Assembly (NCBI GenBank): GCA_000697055.1
Contig: JNDT01001646.1
Span: 1-20,404, forward strand
DNA: 20,404 bases
Direction of reading: 5' to 3'
Source of the DNA: Saksenaea vasiformis B4078
Lineage: Eukaryota; Mucoromycota; Mucoromycetes; Mucorales; Saksenaeaceae
This document shows, piece after piece, positions 9,662 to 17,741 of the stretch; position 1 is the stretch's first letter; each line of letters starts with the position of its first letter. Made by a program: the position numbers and the translations under genes. Under the pieces are notes generated by a model. It was given only the letters and a program-made list of their open reading frames with translations. It searched no databases and was not told the DNA's origin.

Positions 9662-9775
9662 ATAGCAAGATAAATACAGCTTTAACTTCTTGAGAATACG
9701 TTGTAAACATCCATTATTTTTTTTATTTTTCTTATTTTATCTTTTCATTATTTTTTTTATCAATATCTATATATG

Positions 9776-10616
9776 TGTTAGCAAAAGGAGAAATAAAAAT
9801 GGGGATGACAGAAAAGAAAAAAAAAAGCATGACGCGCATAAAAGAAATCATAAAGAAAACACATAAAAAAGAACTGCCGCCATACAAATTGAAGACCGTT
9901 GATCACATGCTCTCAACTATCATGAAAGAAAAGCCTCCGTAGCAACCCGGGTAAATCGAAAATGAAGCAATACAGGTAAATTGAAAACGAAGCACCTCAG
10001 GTTTACCGAAAACGAAGCAACTCAGGTTTACTGAACATCAAGCGTTTAGTTTTCTTATCTTCCAACTTTTATTTCCTTTCTTGTATCGATCTATTTTGTA
10101 TAAATATCTCCTCATTTCAATGAATAAAATATCAGGTTATCAGAACACAATTTTCTCTTGGTCTACTCTAGCCATCTCTAAAGGTCTTTTCCAAAGGTTT
10201 TTCTCTTATTTTCAAAGCCGCCTTTTATTGTTCTGCCTCCGTTGGTTATTCTCAAGAAACTACCGTTAACCAGAATCTGCCAATTCTTTTCTTTTTCTTT
10301 TTCTCTATTTTTTTTTACCTGATTGATTTACAAGCGACGCTGATTCCGCTATCTCTTTTTATTTTCTTTTACAATTTCTTTTACATTTTCTCTTCTCTTT
10401 ACCGAAATCCTATATTTTTTCCGATCCAACTCGCTGATCATCCAAAAAATATCTCTATTTCATCTCCATATATCTCCAATTGATAGAATCAATACGAGAA
10501 CAAAGGTAACTATACCAACGATTTTACTGACAATTATACTCTTTTTCAAACAGATCTCTTTATATATTGTCAATCCAGACAACAGTTACTCTATTTTATC
10601 TTTTCTCAAATCTACA
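9776..10616 (+). repeat. LTR1 copy D, inverted relative to A-C
   Basis: Reverse complement of the A-C family. In plus-strand sense it starts near TGTTAGCAAAAGG, has TATAAATA at about 10097, AATAAAAT shortly after, then the conserved blocks, and ends TCTACA. It lacks about 47 bp present in A-C near its end (the CACCAAGACTTGG segment). After the nested LTR2-b and its duplication, CCTGGTACTTACACAAACC continues as the primer-site/leader counterpart of copies B and C. It shows no target duplication of its own. Confidence 0.72.
9950..10034. repeat. Tandem repeats of about 26 bp in the upstream part of LTR1-D
   Basis: Three to four diverged units with the pattern CAGGTTTACCGAAAACGAAGCAA. They sit in the same place as the 25-bp pair of copy A but have expanded and diverged, as enhancer-like LTR repeats do. 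Confidence 0.65.
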
Positions 10617-10621
10617 CCTGG

Positions 10622-10983
10622 TGTGGTATATGTTGACCGTCGTAATGCCCATCCTATAGAATTGTATTCCATAACAGGAAAGATCGGAGATTAATCGTGT
10701 TTCCATATACAGTGAACTTCTCCACTGGAACACCAACTGAACCTTATCATCTATAACTTAGACTTATCACCGAGTTCAGTACAACAAGGTAGCACTGTGT
10801 CATCACAGTAATTGATCCATTCTATAATCCACACCTAATACCGAGAAGAATGTTCACTAATTCTTATTTCCGCTAAAAGACTGAATCATATAAATAGGCA
10901 GACAATCTAACTGAAATAAAGACATCGAACAGTCTCAAAGGATTCTATCCGTCTACTGTCCCAATTAACTTACCCATACAACA
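10622..10983 (+). mobile_element. Solo LTR, family LTR2 (copy b), inserted at the LTR1-D end
   Basis: A 362-bp element with ends TGTGGTATATG..CATACAACA, flanked by a perfect CCTGG duplication (10617-10621 and 10984-10988). TATAAATA (10889-10896) and AATAAA (10915-10920) sit in LTR order. It is the inverted full-length relative of 7910-8270. The flanks joined without it, CTACA+CCTGG+TACTTAC, recreate the LTR1 end plus primer-site context seen at B and C. That shows it inserted into a pre-existing LTR1 element. Confidence 0.9.
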
Positions 10984-10988
10984 CCTGG

Positions 10989-11661
10989 TACTTACACAAA
11001 CCAAACTCTTTTTATCTACCGAAGCTACCTTTTTCTATATTTTACTAGCTATCTCTGTTATCAAATTTATGCTTAGACACTGCCTGGAAACATCTCTACT
11101 TATATCAATAAGTCAAAAATATAGCGTAACAATGTCATTCTTTACAAGATAAAAAAAAAGATCAACTTTATTTGAGCAATCGAATTTCCTTTTTAAACCT
11201 TTAATAAGTTATCTGATCAGTCTAACTACTACAGAACAATGATCCAGAAGATTAAGTGCATCATTACAAAGAAAAAAAAAGAATGACAAAAACAAAATAA
11301 AAATTAAAGATATAGAAATCATACTATCTAAATATAGAAAGAACTAGAAATAAAGAGAAAATAAAGATTGATATAAAATAGAATAAAAATGGAAAAAGAA
11401 GATATAGCAGAAAGAAAAAAAAAGAAAAATACTAGTCATTAGACTAACAAGTATAATGATTGATATTAACTATCACATCTAGGATCAGGAGTGGGTCATT
11501 GACATTGATGTTTCACAGGATAGCCAAACAAAGCAAGGAGAAAATTACCAAATAATAAGGACAAAATGACCAAAATTACTGTAGAAATGACCAAAAGGAC
11601 CATATTTTAACCTTCTCAGATAAGGCCATAAATTATAACACACAATGGGCCAAAATATCAA
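10989..11661. other. AT-rich stretch upstream of the tRNA gene
   Basis: The first ~60 bases probably continue the LTR1-D leader. From about 11150 to 11460 the sequence is A-rich low complexity (runs of A8-A9, repeated GAAATAAA-like words). Near 11567-11655 the word ATGACCAAAA or a close variant occurs three times. No open frame or motif was recognised. Confidence 0.5.
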
Positions 11662-11743
11662 GTCGATATGCCGGAGTGGTTAACGGGTGTGACTAGAAAT
11701 CACATGGGCTTTGCCCGCACAGGTTCAAATCCTGTTGTCGACG
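11662..11743 (+). tRNA. tRNA-Ser (anticodon AGA)
   Basis: Complete cloverleaf. The acceptor GTCGATA pairs with TGTCGAC (one T-G pair), with discriminator G at 11743. The D stem CCG/CGG encloses GAGTGGTTAA. The anticodon stem is TGTGA/TCACA with loop CTAGAAA, anticodon AGA at 11695-11697 (reads UCU, and other UCN after inosine modification). There is a long class II variable arm (GGGC/GCCC) and a T arm ACAGG-TTCAAAT-CCTGT. Internal A and B box sequences (GTGGTTAAC region and GGTTCAAATCC) are present. There is no intron and no encoded CCA. It appears functional. Confidence 0.96.
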
Positions 11744-11744
11744 A

Positions 11745-11750
11745 TTTTTT
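11745..11750 (+). terminator. RNA polymerase III terminator of tRNA-Ser
   Basis: A run of six T starting two bases after the tRNA 3' end, the standard Pol III stop signal. Confidence 0.85.
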
Positions 11751-11980
11751 ACTTCTTTGTGTCGTGTCGTTGTCGTTTTCGTGGGGTGTCCGTACACAAC
11801 TACTGTTTTGGCTATAAGTCCCAAGCAAGCTGGTAAGGGATCACCAAAGATAATCGTAAACAGAAGAAATAAAAATAAGATAAACGGATGATGATCTTTA
11901 TTGCACAAACTACGCGGGATATTTATATACATTATTTTTTCTATTGTTTTCTATGAACGGAAGATGCGAGAAGTGTCTAA

Positions 11981-12027
11981 GAACTTCTTGGAAGTTAATC
12001 GCAACTTCGAGAACTTCCTGGAAGTTC
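11981..12027. promoter_or_regulatory. Pair of 30-bp-spaced GAACTTC-GGAAGTT palindromes
   Basis: GAACTTCTTGGAAGTT at 11981 is repeated 30 bp later as GAACTTCCTGGAAGTTC (12011-12027), a perfect palindrome with 8-bp arms. Another AACTTC half-site lies between them. They lie about 45-90 bp upstream of the minus-strand TATA box. The arrangement suggests paired binding sites for a dimeric factor. Spacing does not fit a standard heat-shock element (one base, not two, between GAA and TTC), though one TTCTCGAA unit does on the minus strand. Confidence 0.5.
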
Positions 12028-12053
12028 TTCGGTAAAATAATTTTGCGGGTAAG

Positions 12054-12075
12054 GGTCCGACATCGTTGTCGGACC
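12054..12075. other. Perfect hairpin, 9-bp stem and 4-nt loop
   Basis: GGTCCGACA-TCGT-TGTCGGACC, no mismatch. It stands out in otherwise AT-rich sequence. It could be an operator, or fold in RNA; no following T-run supports a terminator on either strand. Confidence 0.7.
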
Positions 12076-12327
12076 TGTTGTCGCATCGTTGCACTCGATC
12101 TCCACTTTTGGTAGTCAGTAACACAACGGATCGAAGTCTCTACAAGGCAACTTCCTTTTGTCTCTCGGCCGTCTTCCAAAAGCATAAACTTCCCCAAGGA
12201 CATATCACGCATGAATCCGTTGAAGAACTATTCCTTTTGAGATAGAACAACCGTAAACGATTACATAAGAATAGGCCTGATTAGAAAATATAAAAAGGGA
12301 ACATCGTTGGATAATAAAGCATGATCA

Positions 12328-13112
12328 TTCTTCTTCTGTTATTCTATTGCTTCGTCTATCATCCTCTGGTGATCTTGTTCGGTTATTTCAGATCCGGGAT
12401 CGATACGACACTGTGGAATCCCCGCCCAATGAAACGGCAAAATACCACAGCAACCTTTTTGGAGTGGCGACCACAGACCACACCTTGGACGGCGGTAAAG
12501 AAGTTTGCTGCGACGCGTATGATTGCTGCGAGACTGATAACCGCGATAGCTGCGGCAGCAGCTGCGCGACAATAGAAAAAAATATAAATACAGTAGAATT
12601 AGACAAGAAATAAAACAACAGGTTTTTACTATCTTTTATTTTGTTTAACTATCGTTGGGGATCTCAAGTGGATTTGACCGTGAACTATTTAGCGGAAGAA
12701 AATCCAGGCCCTAGAAGTTATTCCGCATACGACATCGTACCCAGAAGATCTCGACCAATCGGAAGTCGAATCCCAAAAGGAAACAGCTCGGCCCTCAACC
12801 ATAAACGGCACGTAGCGCAAACAACATCGACCGAACGTCATTTCCCTTTGGAAGCATTATTCCGCATTTACCTTTTTACATTTCCTGCCGACATCGTCGA
12901 ATAATTATAGCATTAGAAAAAGATATATAAGCATGAATATGAGAACGAAATAAAGATAATCAATTGACTTTATTCTTTTATTTTCTGACGCTATTCAAGT
13001 TAGCTTCTGTGGCCATTGATTGGATCAGCCAAAAAAGAAGCACGACAGTCGTATCATGTTTTTATGTTTTGTATCTGATTGGTTCGTTGTGACGTCGGCC
13101 TCTGTTGACCTC
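12328..13112. other. Gap without a convincing gene
   Basis: TATAAAAAGG (about 12289) and AATAAAG (12312) on the plus strand precede an ATG at 12321. That ATG opens an 84-codon frame with a hydrophobic N-terminus (MIILLLLFYCFVYHPLVILF) and an Ala-rich end; it has no recognisable domain. A second plus frame (about 12400-12610) is Cys-rich but has no ATG. An 87-codon frame at 12641-12904 starts at TTG only. None is supported as a gene. An imperfect ATAAAG..CTTTAT inverted repeat lies near 12950-12976. Confidence 0.35.
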
Positions 13113-13143
13113 TATAAAAAGGCGCAGAGCGCCTTTGAATAAA
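13113..13143 (+). promoter_or_regulatory. TATA box, hairpin and AATAAA cluster
   Basis: TATAAA (13113-13118) runs directly into a perfect 8-bp hairpin AAAGGCGC-AGA-GCGCCTTT (13118-13136), then AATAAA (13138-13143). TATA followed at once by a poly(A) signal resembles the R region of an LTR. A TTGGTGAATC motif follows 15 bp later and could be a primer-site. LTR boundaries and a target duplication were not found, so this could equally be a host promoter of unknown target. Confidence 0.4.
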
Positions 13144-13224
13144 GCTTTGTCTTTTGACTTGGTGAATCATTAGTCCCGTCTGTCTAAAAAGTATCGTTGA
13201 TCGTAGTGAAGAGTAAGACCTGAT

Positions 13225-13265
13225 GAAGGGCGGCTTCGCCGATCCCTTCTGGCCGTCCTACGGTC
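13225..13265. other. Two adjacent strong hairpins
   Basis: GAAGGGCGGC-TTC-GCCG-AT-CCCTTC (13225-13249, 10 pairs with a 2-nt bulge) is followed after one base by GGCCGT-CCT-ACGGTC (13251-13265, 6 pairs with one G-T). This GC-rich block is unusual for the region and suggests a structured RNA or a transposon end. Function is unknown. Confidence 0.6.
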
Positions 13266-14131
13266 ACGACAATAGTGTGCAAAATAAAAGAGACAAGAAA
13301 ATAGAGCGAGCGAATGATAGTTTTATTTTGCTTTACGCTACTAGGATATTTATGCTAAAGATATTCGGATAATCATACTAAAGAGGATAACGGATAGAGA
13401 TTGGAAATGGTAAAGATACGAGGAAAGATTGCGAAGTGATAAAACGAGACAATGGCCGAGTATATCAAAAGAGTATTCATGCCATTGTGCCACTGGAGGA
13501 CGTGTAACTTGCTAGAAAGATGTGGTGCGGGCATTGTTGTTCGTTTGTAGAATATCCGTGTCCAAATTAGGCAGAACAGATTTTAGGATGACACTTGGAT
13601 TTCTAGGTACACGCCAGATGCTTTTGTCGTAGGATTTTGTGTATAAATCAACAATTTTGAGGTACCCAGTTTTCATAAATACTATATAAAGCACGTTAAA
13701 GGTCTATCGCATATCCTGCTACAATTTTCACTATTTCTTCTTAGCAAAATAGACTACATGGCATCTGTGTTAGGAGGATGAGTATTGTTATTCGCTGGAT
13801 ATCTCTACAAGTATCTGGTATTTCGGAAGTCATGCACATTTTAACCAACAAAAGAAATTTAAGACGACAATTCGAGATCGGGCGCCATCAATATCTTAGG
13901 GGTCAGTTGATCTTCAATGACGATCGTTTGTCGCATAGGACGAAAGTCTTTAAAACACGCCAGCCAGCTAACAACAAACACTGCATCTCAATTGTCGATC
14001 GATAAACATAAGAATGTGGAAGGCCTCCTTAGTGATTTATGTATCGGCAATTAAAAGGAATCTTATAGTAATGGTTCTTGTTAAGTTTAACAGCGGATTT
14101 CAGGTAGCGTGTATTAAATATACGGCTGCTC
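13266..14131. other. Gap between the hairpin block and the Crypton gene
   Basis: About 870 bases. A minus-strand 60-codon frame with ATG (13512-13694) and a plus-strand 75-codon frame with ATG (13778-14005) match nothing I recognise. The 3' non-coding end of the Crypton element should lie here, but its terminus is not visible by eye. Confidence 0.4.
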
Positions 14132-16284
14132 TCAGTGTCCAGAAGAATCTCTTACTGCTTGTCTAAGCTTATCAAGCAATACGCGCATTTCCACCCTTTT
14201 TACTTCCAATTTTTCGGCTGCCTCTTCGCATGAAATATCTTCATCTTGTGCTAGTTTCTCGATTGTCTTGTATAGTTCGTTTCTTCTGCTGAAAAAAACG
14301 CGACTTCTTTCTATCCTTTCTCCAAGAAGTGCCATACTTTTCTTCTAAGGACTTCACCGATGGGCCACCAGACAAGCCAATGCTGTACTCCCTCCAGACA
14401 TCCGTTACAGTTACGGTATTTCTGCTGAGCTGATACGAAGGTAGATTTAGGGTGGTATGTGTAATGATAGCAGGTGCGAGGAGGTCGCTCGTCACTGATC
14501 GTGATGAAGAGGCTAAAAGCGAGAGAGAGGGCGCGTTTTGGTTGAAGTAGGCGTTACCTAAGAACAGGAAATTAGGTACACTCTTGTTGAAATAAGAATT
14601 ACCCAAGGCAAAGAAATTAGAGAGATTTTGGTTGAGCTTTTGAAATTCTGATGCGTTGGATGCCTGCATCGCACGGAGAATAGCGGAAAGTGAGTCGAAT
14701 CCAGACTTCAGCGTAGATGCAAGTTCAGGCATTGCTAACCGGATCTGCTGGCTGACTGAGAATCCTTCTCCAGTTTCCTCAACAGATGCTAGTGCCTGTC
14801 GTTCGAACGTTTTATAAGCCTCGGTTGAAAATATCTCGCATGTCCAAAGGTAGTAGTTGGGATATTTCTTCCGTAATACGACAGAGTCCTGTAAAAAAGA
14901 AGATTTGTATCAGCTCTTAGCTAATTTAAGTAATTACTTGAAGCAATATCACTCGTAAACGAGTCAGTAGATCCAGAAAATTTGGTCCAGCAACGTCCTC
15001 TTGTACTCCGTCGTTATTATTGAATTTCTCCTTCCAGGACTCAATGTGAGGAAACACCATCATCTGTAATTCCATTGGAGGGATTACGACAGCTCGAGGC
15101 AGAAAGTAATTGTTTTGATGAGGAAGAAAACCAGTCAAATTCTTCATTGATTCTACTGGTAAACTTGATAGATAGCATCCCATCATACGTTCTGCACCCC
15201 ATCTACCGACCATCCTTTGGTGGCCATCTGTAACTCTCTGCTGTGCAACCACGTTCAACACACGTTTGCGGTTGGCATGTGTCATTTTCGATGTATTTAT
15301 ACCAAGCTGCTTAAATACATTGACGTATGCCTTGTGCTGCTCCCTGTAGGTGATAGGGGTAAACCTATCACTACCTTTGAAGGTCATGGTCTTGTACCAC
15401 TTGTCCCGTTGTGTAAAATCTGGGAACGGTTCCTCTTCATGGTGGAATCTCGAGAAAAGGTATAACGCGAGAGCACCGATTGAACACAACTCAACCTCAT
15501 GGTGCCGGATAGATGATCCATATTCGATCTGGTCGTGCTGACTGGTAGTGTCACAAGGGATTGTTGCAACTAAAGAAACACACTCGGTGGCTCCTTGGTT
15601 CTCAAGCGCCAACGAACACAGATCTACAAATCCAAATTCCAGCACGGTCTGTCTGCGGAAAGACATAGCATGATCGATAAGGAAACAGAGCCTGTCTCTG
15701 CAACCGATGCCGTTGTTCTTCTCCCTTAGGAAGTGGCAGCTGATTTTTTCCAGCTCTTCTCTGGTGTAGCCATCGTTCAGCGTGCTCTTTTCTCGGTCTT
15801 CATGATTATCTTAGGCTTTCCTTTGTCGAGGGTGTCAAGGAAAGCTTTGACACATGGGTCTCTGACCGGTCCATGAGGATTCAAACCGAGCGCCTTCTGC
15901 TGCTTGTATAGGTCTGCGACGGCTTTAACGTATGACTGCATAGACTCCTTGCCGAGAGGAATTGGCGTGCCATCCGCATTTTTCCTGAGCTTTCGGCCAC
16001 GTTTCGTGATATGCTCTGCAAGAAAATTGCTCAGCTTCTCATCAGTGGCCATTCCTATAGTTAAAATATGGTTAATCGCTATTGTTTACCGTCAATCTTA
16101 TGTCTAGAATTACCCTCCACTCCTGTTGCTTGGGTTCATACGACTTCTTGATATTCTCAAGACGCTGATCATTGGATCTAGCCATCATCCTTTCGTCACT
16201 GCGATGTGTTGCAGTACTGTTGCCGACTATGTTTTGATGGCCTTCGTCAGCAACTGGAGAGTGCGTGTTTGAATAGTTGTGCAT
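14132..16284 (-). pseudogene. Crypton tyrosine recombinase (core-binding, NDC10-type and GCR1_C domains), near-complete with three frame breaks
   Basis: DNA transposon recombinase gene. The start is ATG 16284 (MHNYSNTHS..), ending YEPKQQEWR at a GTAATT donor; an intron at 16055-16113 is likely, but the phase does not match the next exon. From 16054: MATDEKLSNFLAEHITKRG, a SAM-like core-binding domain (KESMQSYVKAVADLYKQQ). A 1-nt-type shift near 15790 then leads to LNDGYTREELEKISCHFLRE and the catalytic/NDC10-type domain: Arg in AMSFRRQTVLEF, SIGALALYLFSRFH, His and Arg in MTHANRKR, RMVGRWGAERMMG, catalytic Tyr in GCYLSSLP (codon 15172-15174), then FLPRAVVIPPMELQMMVFPH. The intron 14889-14937 (49 bp) joins in frame to DSVVLRKKYPNYYLWTCEIF. 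The C-terminal GCR1_C DNA-binding domain (VTVTDVWREYSIGLSGGPSV, LEEKYGTSWRKDRKK) is broken by one extra base in an A7/T7 run (14292-14298) before SRRNELYKTIEKLAQ and the stop at 14132. About 680 residues overall, full family length. Whether any break is a sequencing error is unknown. Confidence 0.85.
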
Positions 16285-16365
16285 CTTATAAGTGATAAAG
16301 ACTGTTTACGGGAAGTATTAGATTTATAAAGTAAAGAATAAGATGAAGCAGTTGCTAGTACTTAC
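16285..16365 (-). other. Possible 5' leader intron of the Crypton gene
   Basis: GTAAGT donor at 16365 and a TTATAAG acceptor directly before ATG 16284. Splicing from the upstream ATG (about 16414) would enter a wrong frame, so if used this is a leader intron or an alternative start. No RNA evidence. Confidence 0.35.
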
Positions 16366-16420
16366 CGTGTTTTTAACAAATTGGTATGCGATAAAAAGAA
16401 AGCCATATTCGTGTTCGTTG

Positions 16421-16428
16421 CTTTTATA
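16421..16428 (-). promoter_or_regulatory. TATA box for the Crypton gene
   Basis: TATAAAAG on the minus strand, about 140 bp before ATG 16284 and ~55 bp before the putative leader intron donor. It is well placed for a Pol II promoter. Confidence 0.5.
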
Positions 16429-16801
16429 GTGCTTTGCAACGGTGTTTGTACCTGACGTTTTCATTACTATAATAGGACAGCAGAAGCGAATTTGGCATAG
16501 AACAGACCGATTTTATTGGCTAAATCTTGGGTTTCAAGTTGTTGAGTCCCAGATGGGGTTTCTGATGCAGAAAGCTTGTATCATCTAGCAGTTTTTTTTA
16601 CTTTTGAAGGGAGGTTTGTTCAACTCCGAGGGGTTAAAATTTTTGAGTCACCGATGAGTCTCAGGGTTCAGAGAGACTGCAGTGTTCAGATGCGAATGAC
16701 TGAATTACGTCTGTGACTTCTTGGGACACGTGCGGTTGAATTTTCATGCGTTTTGCAGTTCACTGCGGCTATCACCGTTCATAAAGATTTATGCATTAAG
16801 C
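16429..16801. promoter_or_regulatory. Divergent intergenic region, Crypton / DUF1279 gene
   Basis: No gene. It holds a CACGTG E-box at 16727-16732, 70 bp before the DUF1279 start codon, a plausible bHLH site. No clear TATA box is seen for the plus-strand gene, as is common for mitochondrial housekeeping genes. Confidence 0.4.
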
Positions 16802-17344
16802 ATGCGGATGTGCCAACGGAATGTCCATGTTATTCACCATAGAATTACAGCTTTGATGCCATTGAAAGCAATGCAACTTTCCCCCGCATTTACGACTGTT
16901 CCCGTCTCATTTATCCATACAAAACCATCGTGTGCGCATATCCAACGTCGTCTGTTTGCCTCTCAGACATCGCAAGCGGGAGGAAAAGTAAAAGGATTTA
17001 TGAAAAAATATGGTCCGGTTGGCGTAGGAGTCTATCTAGTTCTGAGCGTCCTCGATCTCGGATTGACTATGACAGTTATCAGCGTTAAGGGCGCTGAACG
17101 CGTTAAGCATATGGAAGAACGAGTGATGCACAAAGTCAAAGATTGGATCGGAATACAGCAAGGGCCACAATCGTTAACGCCGGTGCAGGATAAGCCTTCT
17201 TTCACGTCCCTTTTCGTGATAGCTTACGGAATCCACAAGACCGTCTTATTACCCGTGAGGCTGTCATTGACCGCTGCTATTACGCCTATAGTTGTACGCA
17301 GGTTACAAAAATTGGGTTGGATACAACGTAGCATCACTAAATAA
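16802..17344 (+). CDS. Mitochondrial DUF1279 (FAM210-like) membrane protein
   Basis: Single-exon gene of 180 residues. The open frame extends 27 codons upstream without an ATG; 16802 is the first ATG. Residues 1 to ~60 are basic and free of acidic residues (ending near HIQRRLFASQTSQ), a typical mitochondrial presequence. Then comes the DUF1279 core: KVKGFMKKYGPVGVGVYLVL, a membrane segment continuing SVLDLGLTMTVISVKGAERV, an amphipathic linker with EERVMHKVKDWIG, and the conserved end YGIHKTVLLPVRLSLTAAIT followed by VVRRLQKLGW. Animal FAM210A/B and fungal relatives sit in the inner mitochondrial membrane and affect mitochondrial protein synthesis; a precise role here is not shown. AATAAA (17340-17345) overlaps the TAA stop. 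The gene converges with the MFS transporter, 397 bp away. It looks intact and is probably a host gene. Confidence 0.92.
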   Translation: MRMCQRNVHVIHHRITALMPLKAMQLSPAFTTVPVSFIHTKPSCAHIQRRLFASQTSQAGGKVKGFMKKYGPVGVGVYLVLSVLDLGLTMTVISVKGAERVKHMEERVMHKVKDWIGIQQGPQSLTPVQDKPSFTSLFVIAYGIHKTVLLPVRLSLTAAITPIVVRRLQKLGWIQRSITK

Positions 17345-17741
17345 AGAGAGGTGATATACTGATATAAAAGTCATATATCACGCGAGATTCCTCTCAATGG
17401 ACATAGAACAGCCATTGCTTGATTGTGCTCTTAAGTAAATACTTCCACCACAGTACTAGCGGCAAACTAATTTCTCATATAAATCTCGCCCATACCGACC
17501 GAAGAGATCATTTCAGTAACTTATGACTTATCTACTTTGTTACGTGCATTCCGTGAAGTCTCAGCAGTATACAAGTGTTTAAAAGAATACAGTTCGGTAG
17601 TTATCCACAAAAAAAAGGGACTAGCTGCACTATTCACACTTGTATCCATGGTAAATGTCGACAAAAAATATGGTATTTACAACGTGTTACATGACAAATA
17701 TGAGGAATCATGGTTATTCTATTTGCTCACGTATATTGTCA
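17345..17741. other. Convergent intergenic region (two 3' ends)
   Basis: Lies between the stop codons of the DUF1279 and MFS genes. An 82-codon plus-strand frame (17537-17785) starts only at TTG, overlaps the MFS 3' end antisense and has no recognised motif, so it was not called. The region probably contains both 3' untranslated regions. Confidence 0.5.

Larger units (their letters stand above)
11758..12327 (-). repeat. LTR-like promoter module beside the tRNA gene (candidate solo LTR)
   Basis: On the minus strand this interval has TATATAAATATCCC (about 11924-11937) followed by AATAAAG (about 11897-11903). This is the same TATA-to-poly(A) order as the proven LTRs. Candidate ends TG..CA are flanked by TTCTT at 11753-11757 and 12328-12332. 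That duplication is low complexity, so the boundaries are tentative. Upstream of the TATA are two 30-bp-spaced palindromes and a perfect hairpin (separate entries). Its position 15 bp after a tRNA gene is the kind of site where tRNA-targeting LTR elements collect. A 100-codon minus-strand open frame (12212-11910) crosses the TATA box and looks incidental. Confidence 0.35.

Noticed and set aside
11910..12212. 100-codon minus-strand frame with an ATG start
   Set aside because: It crosses the TATA box, the palindromes and the hairpin of the LTR-like module. Its repeated NFQEVL peptide is simply the translation of those DNA repeats.
12641..12904. 87-codon frame containing LAEENPGP, resembling the end of a 2A ribosome-skipping peptide
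   Set aside because: The frame starts only at TTG, lacks the D-V/I-E core of the 2A motif, and has no upstream partner protein. It is probably chance.
13221..13265. CTGATGA followed by a stem, suggesting a hammerhead ribozyme
   Set aside because: The required GAAA after stem II and the cleavage-site strand are missing on both strands.
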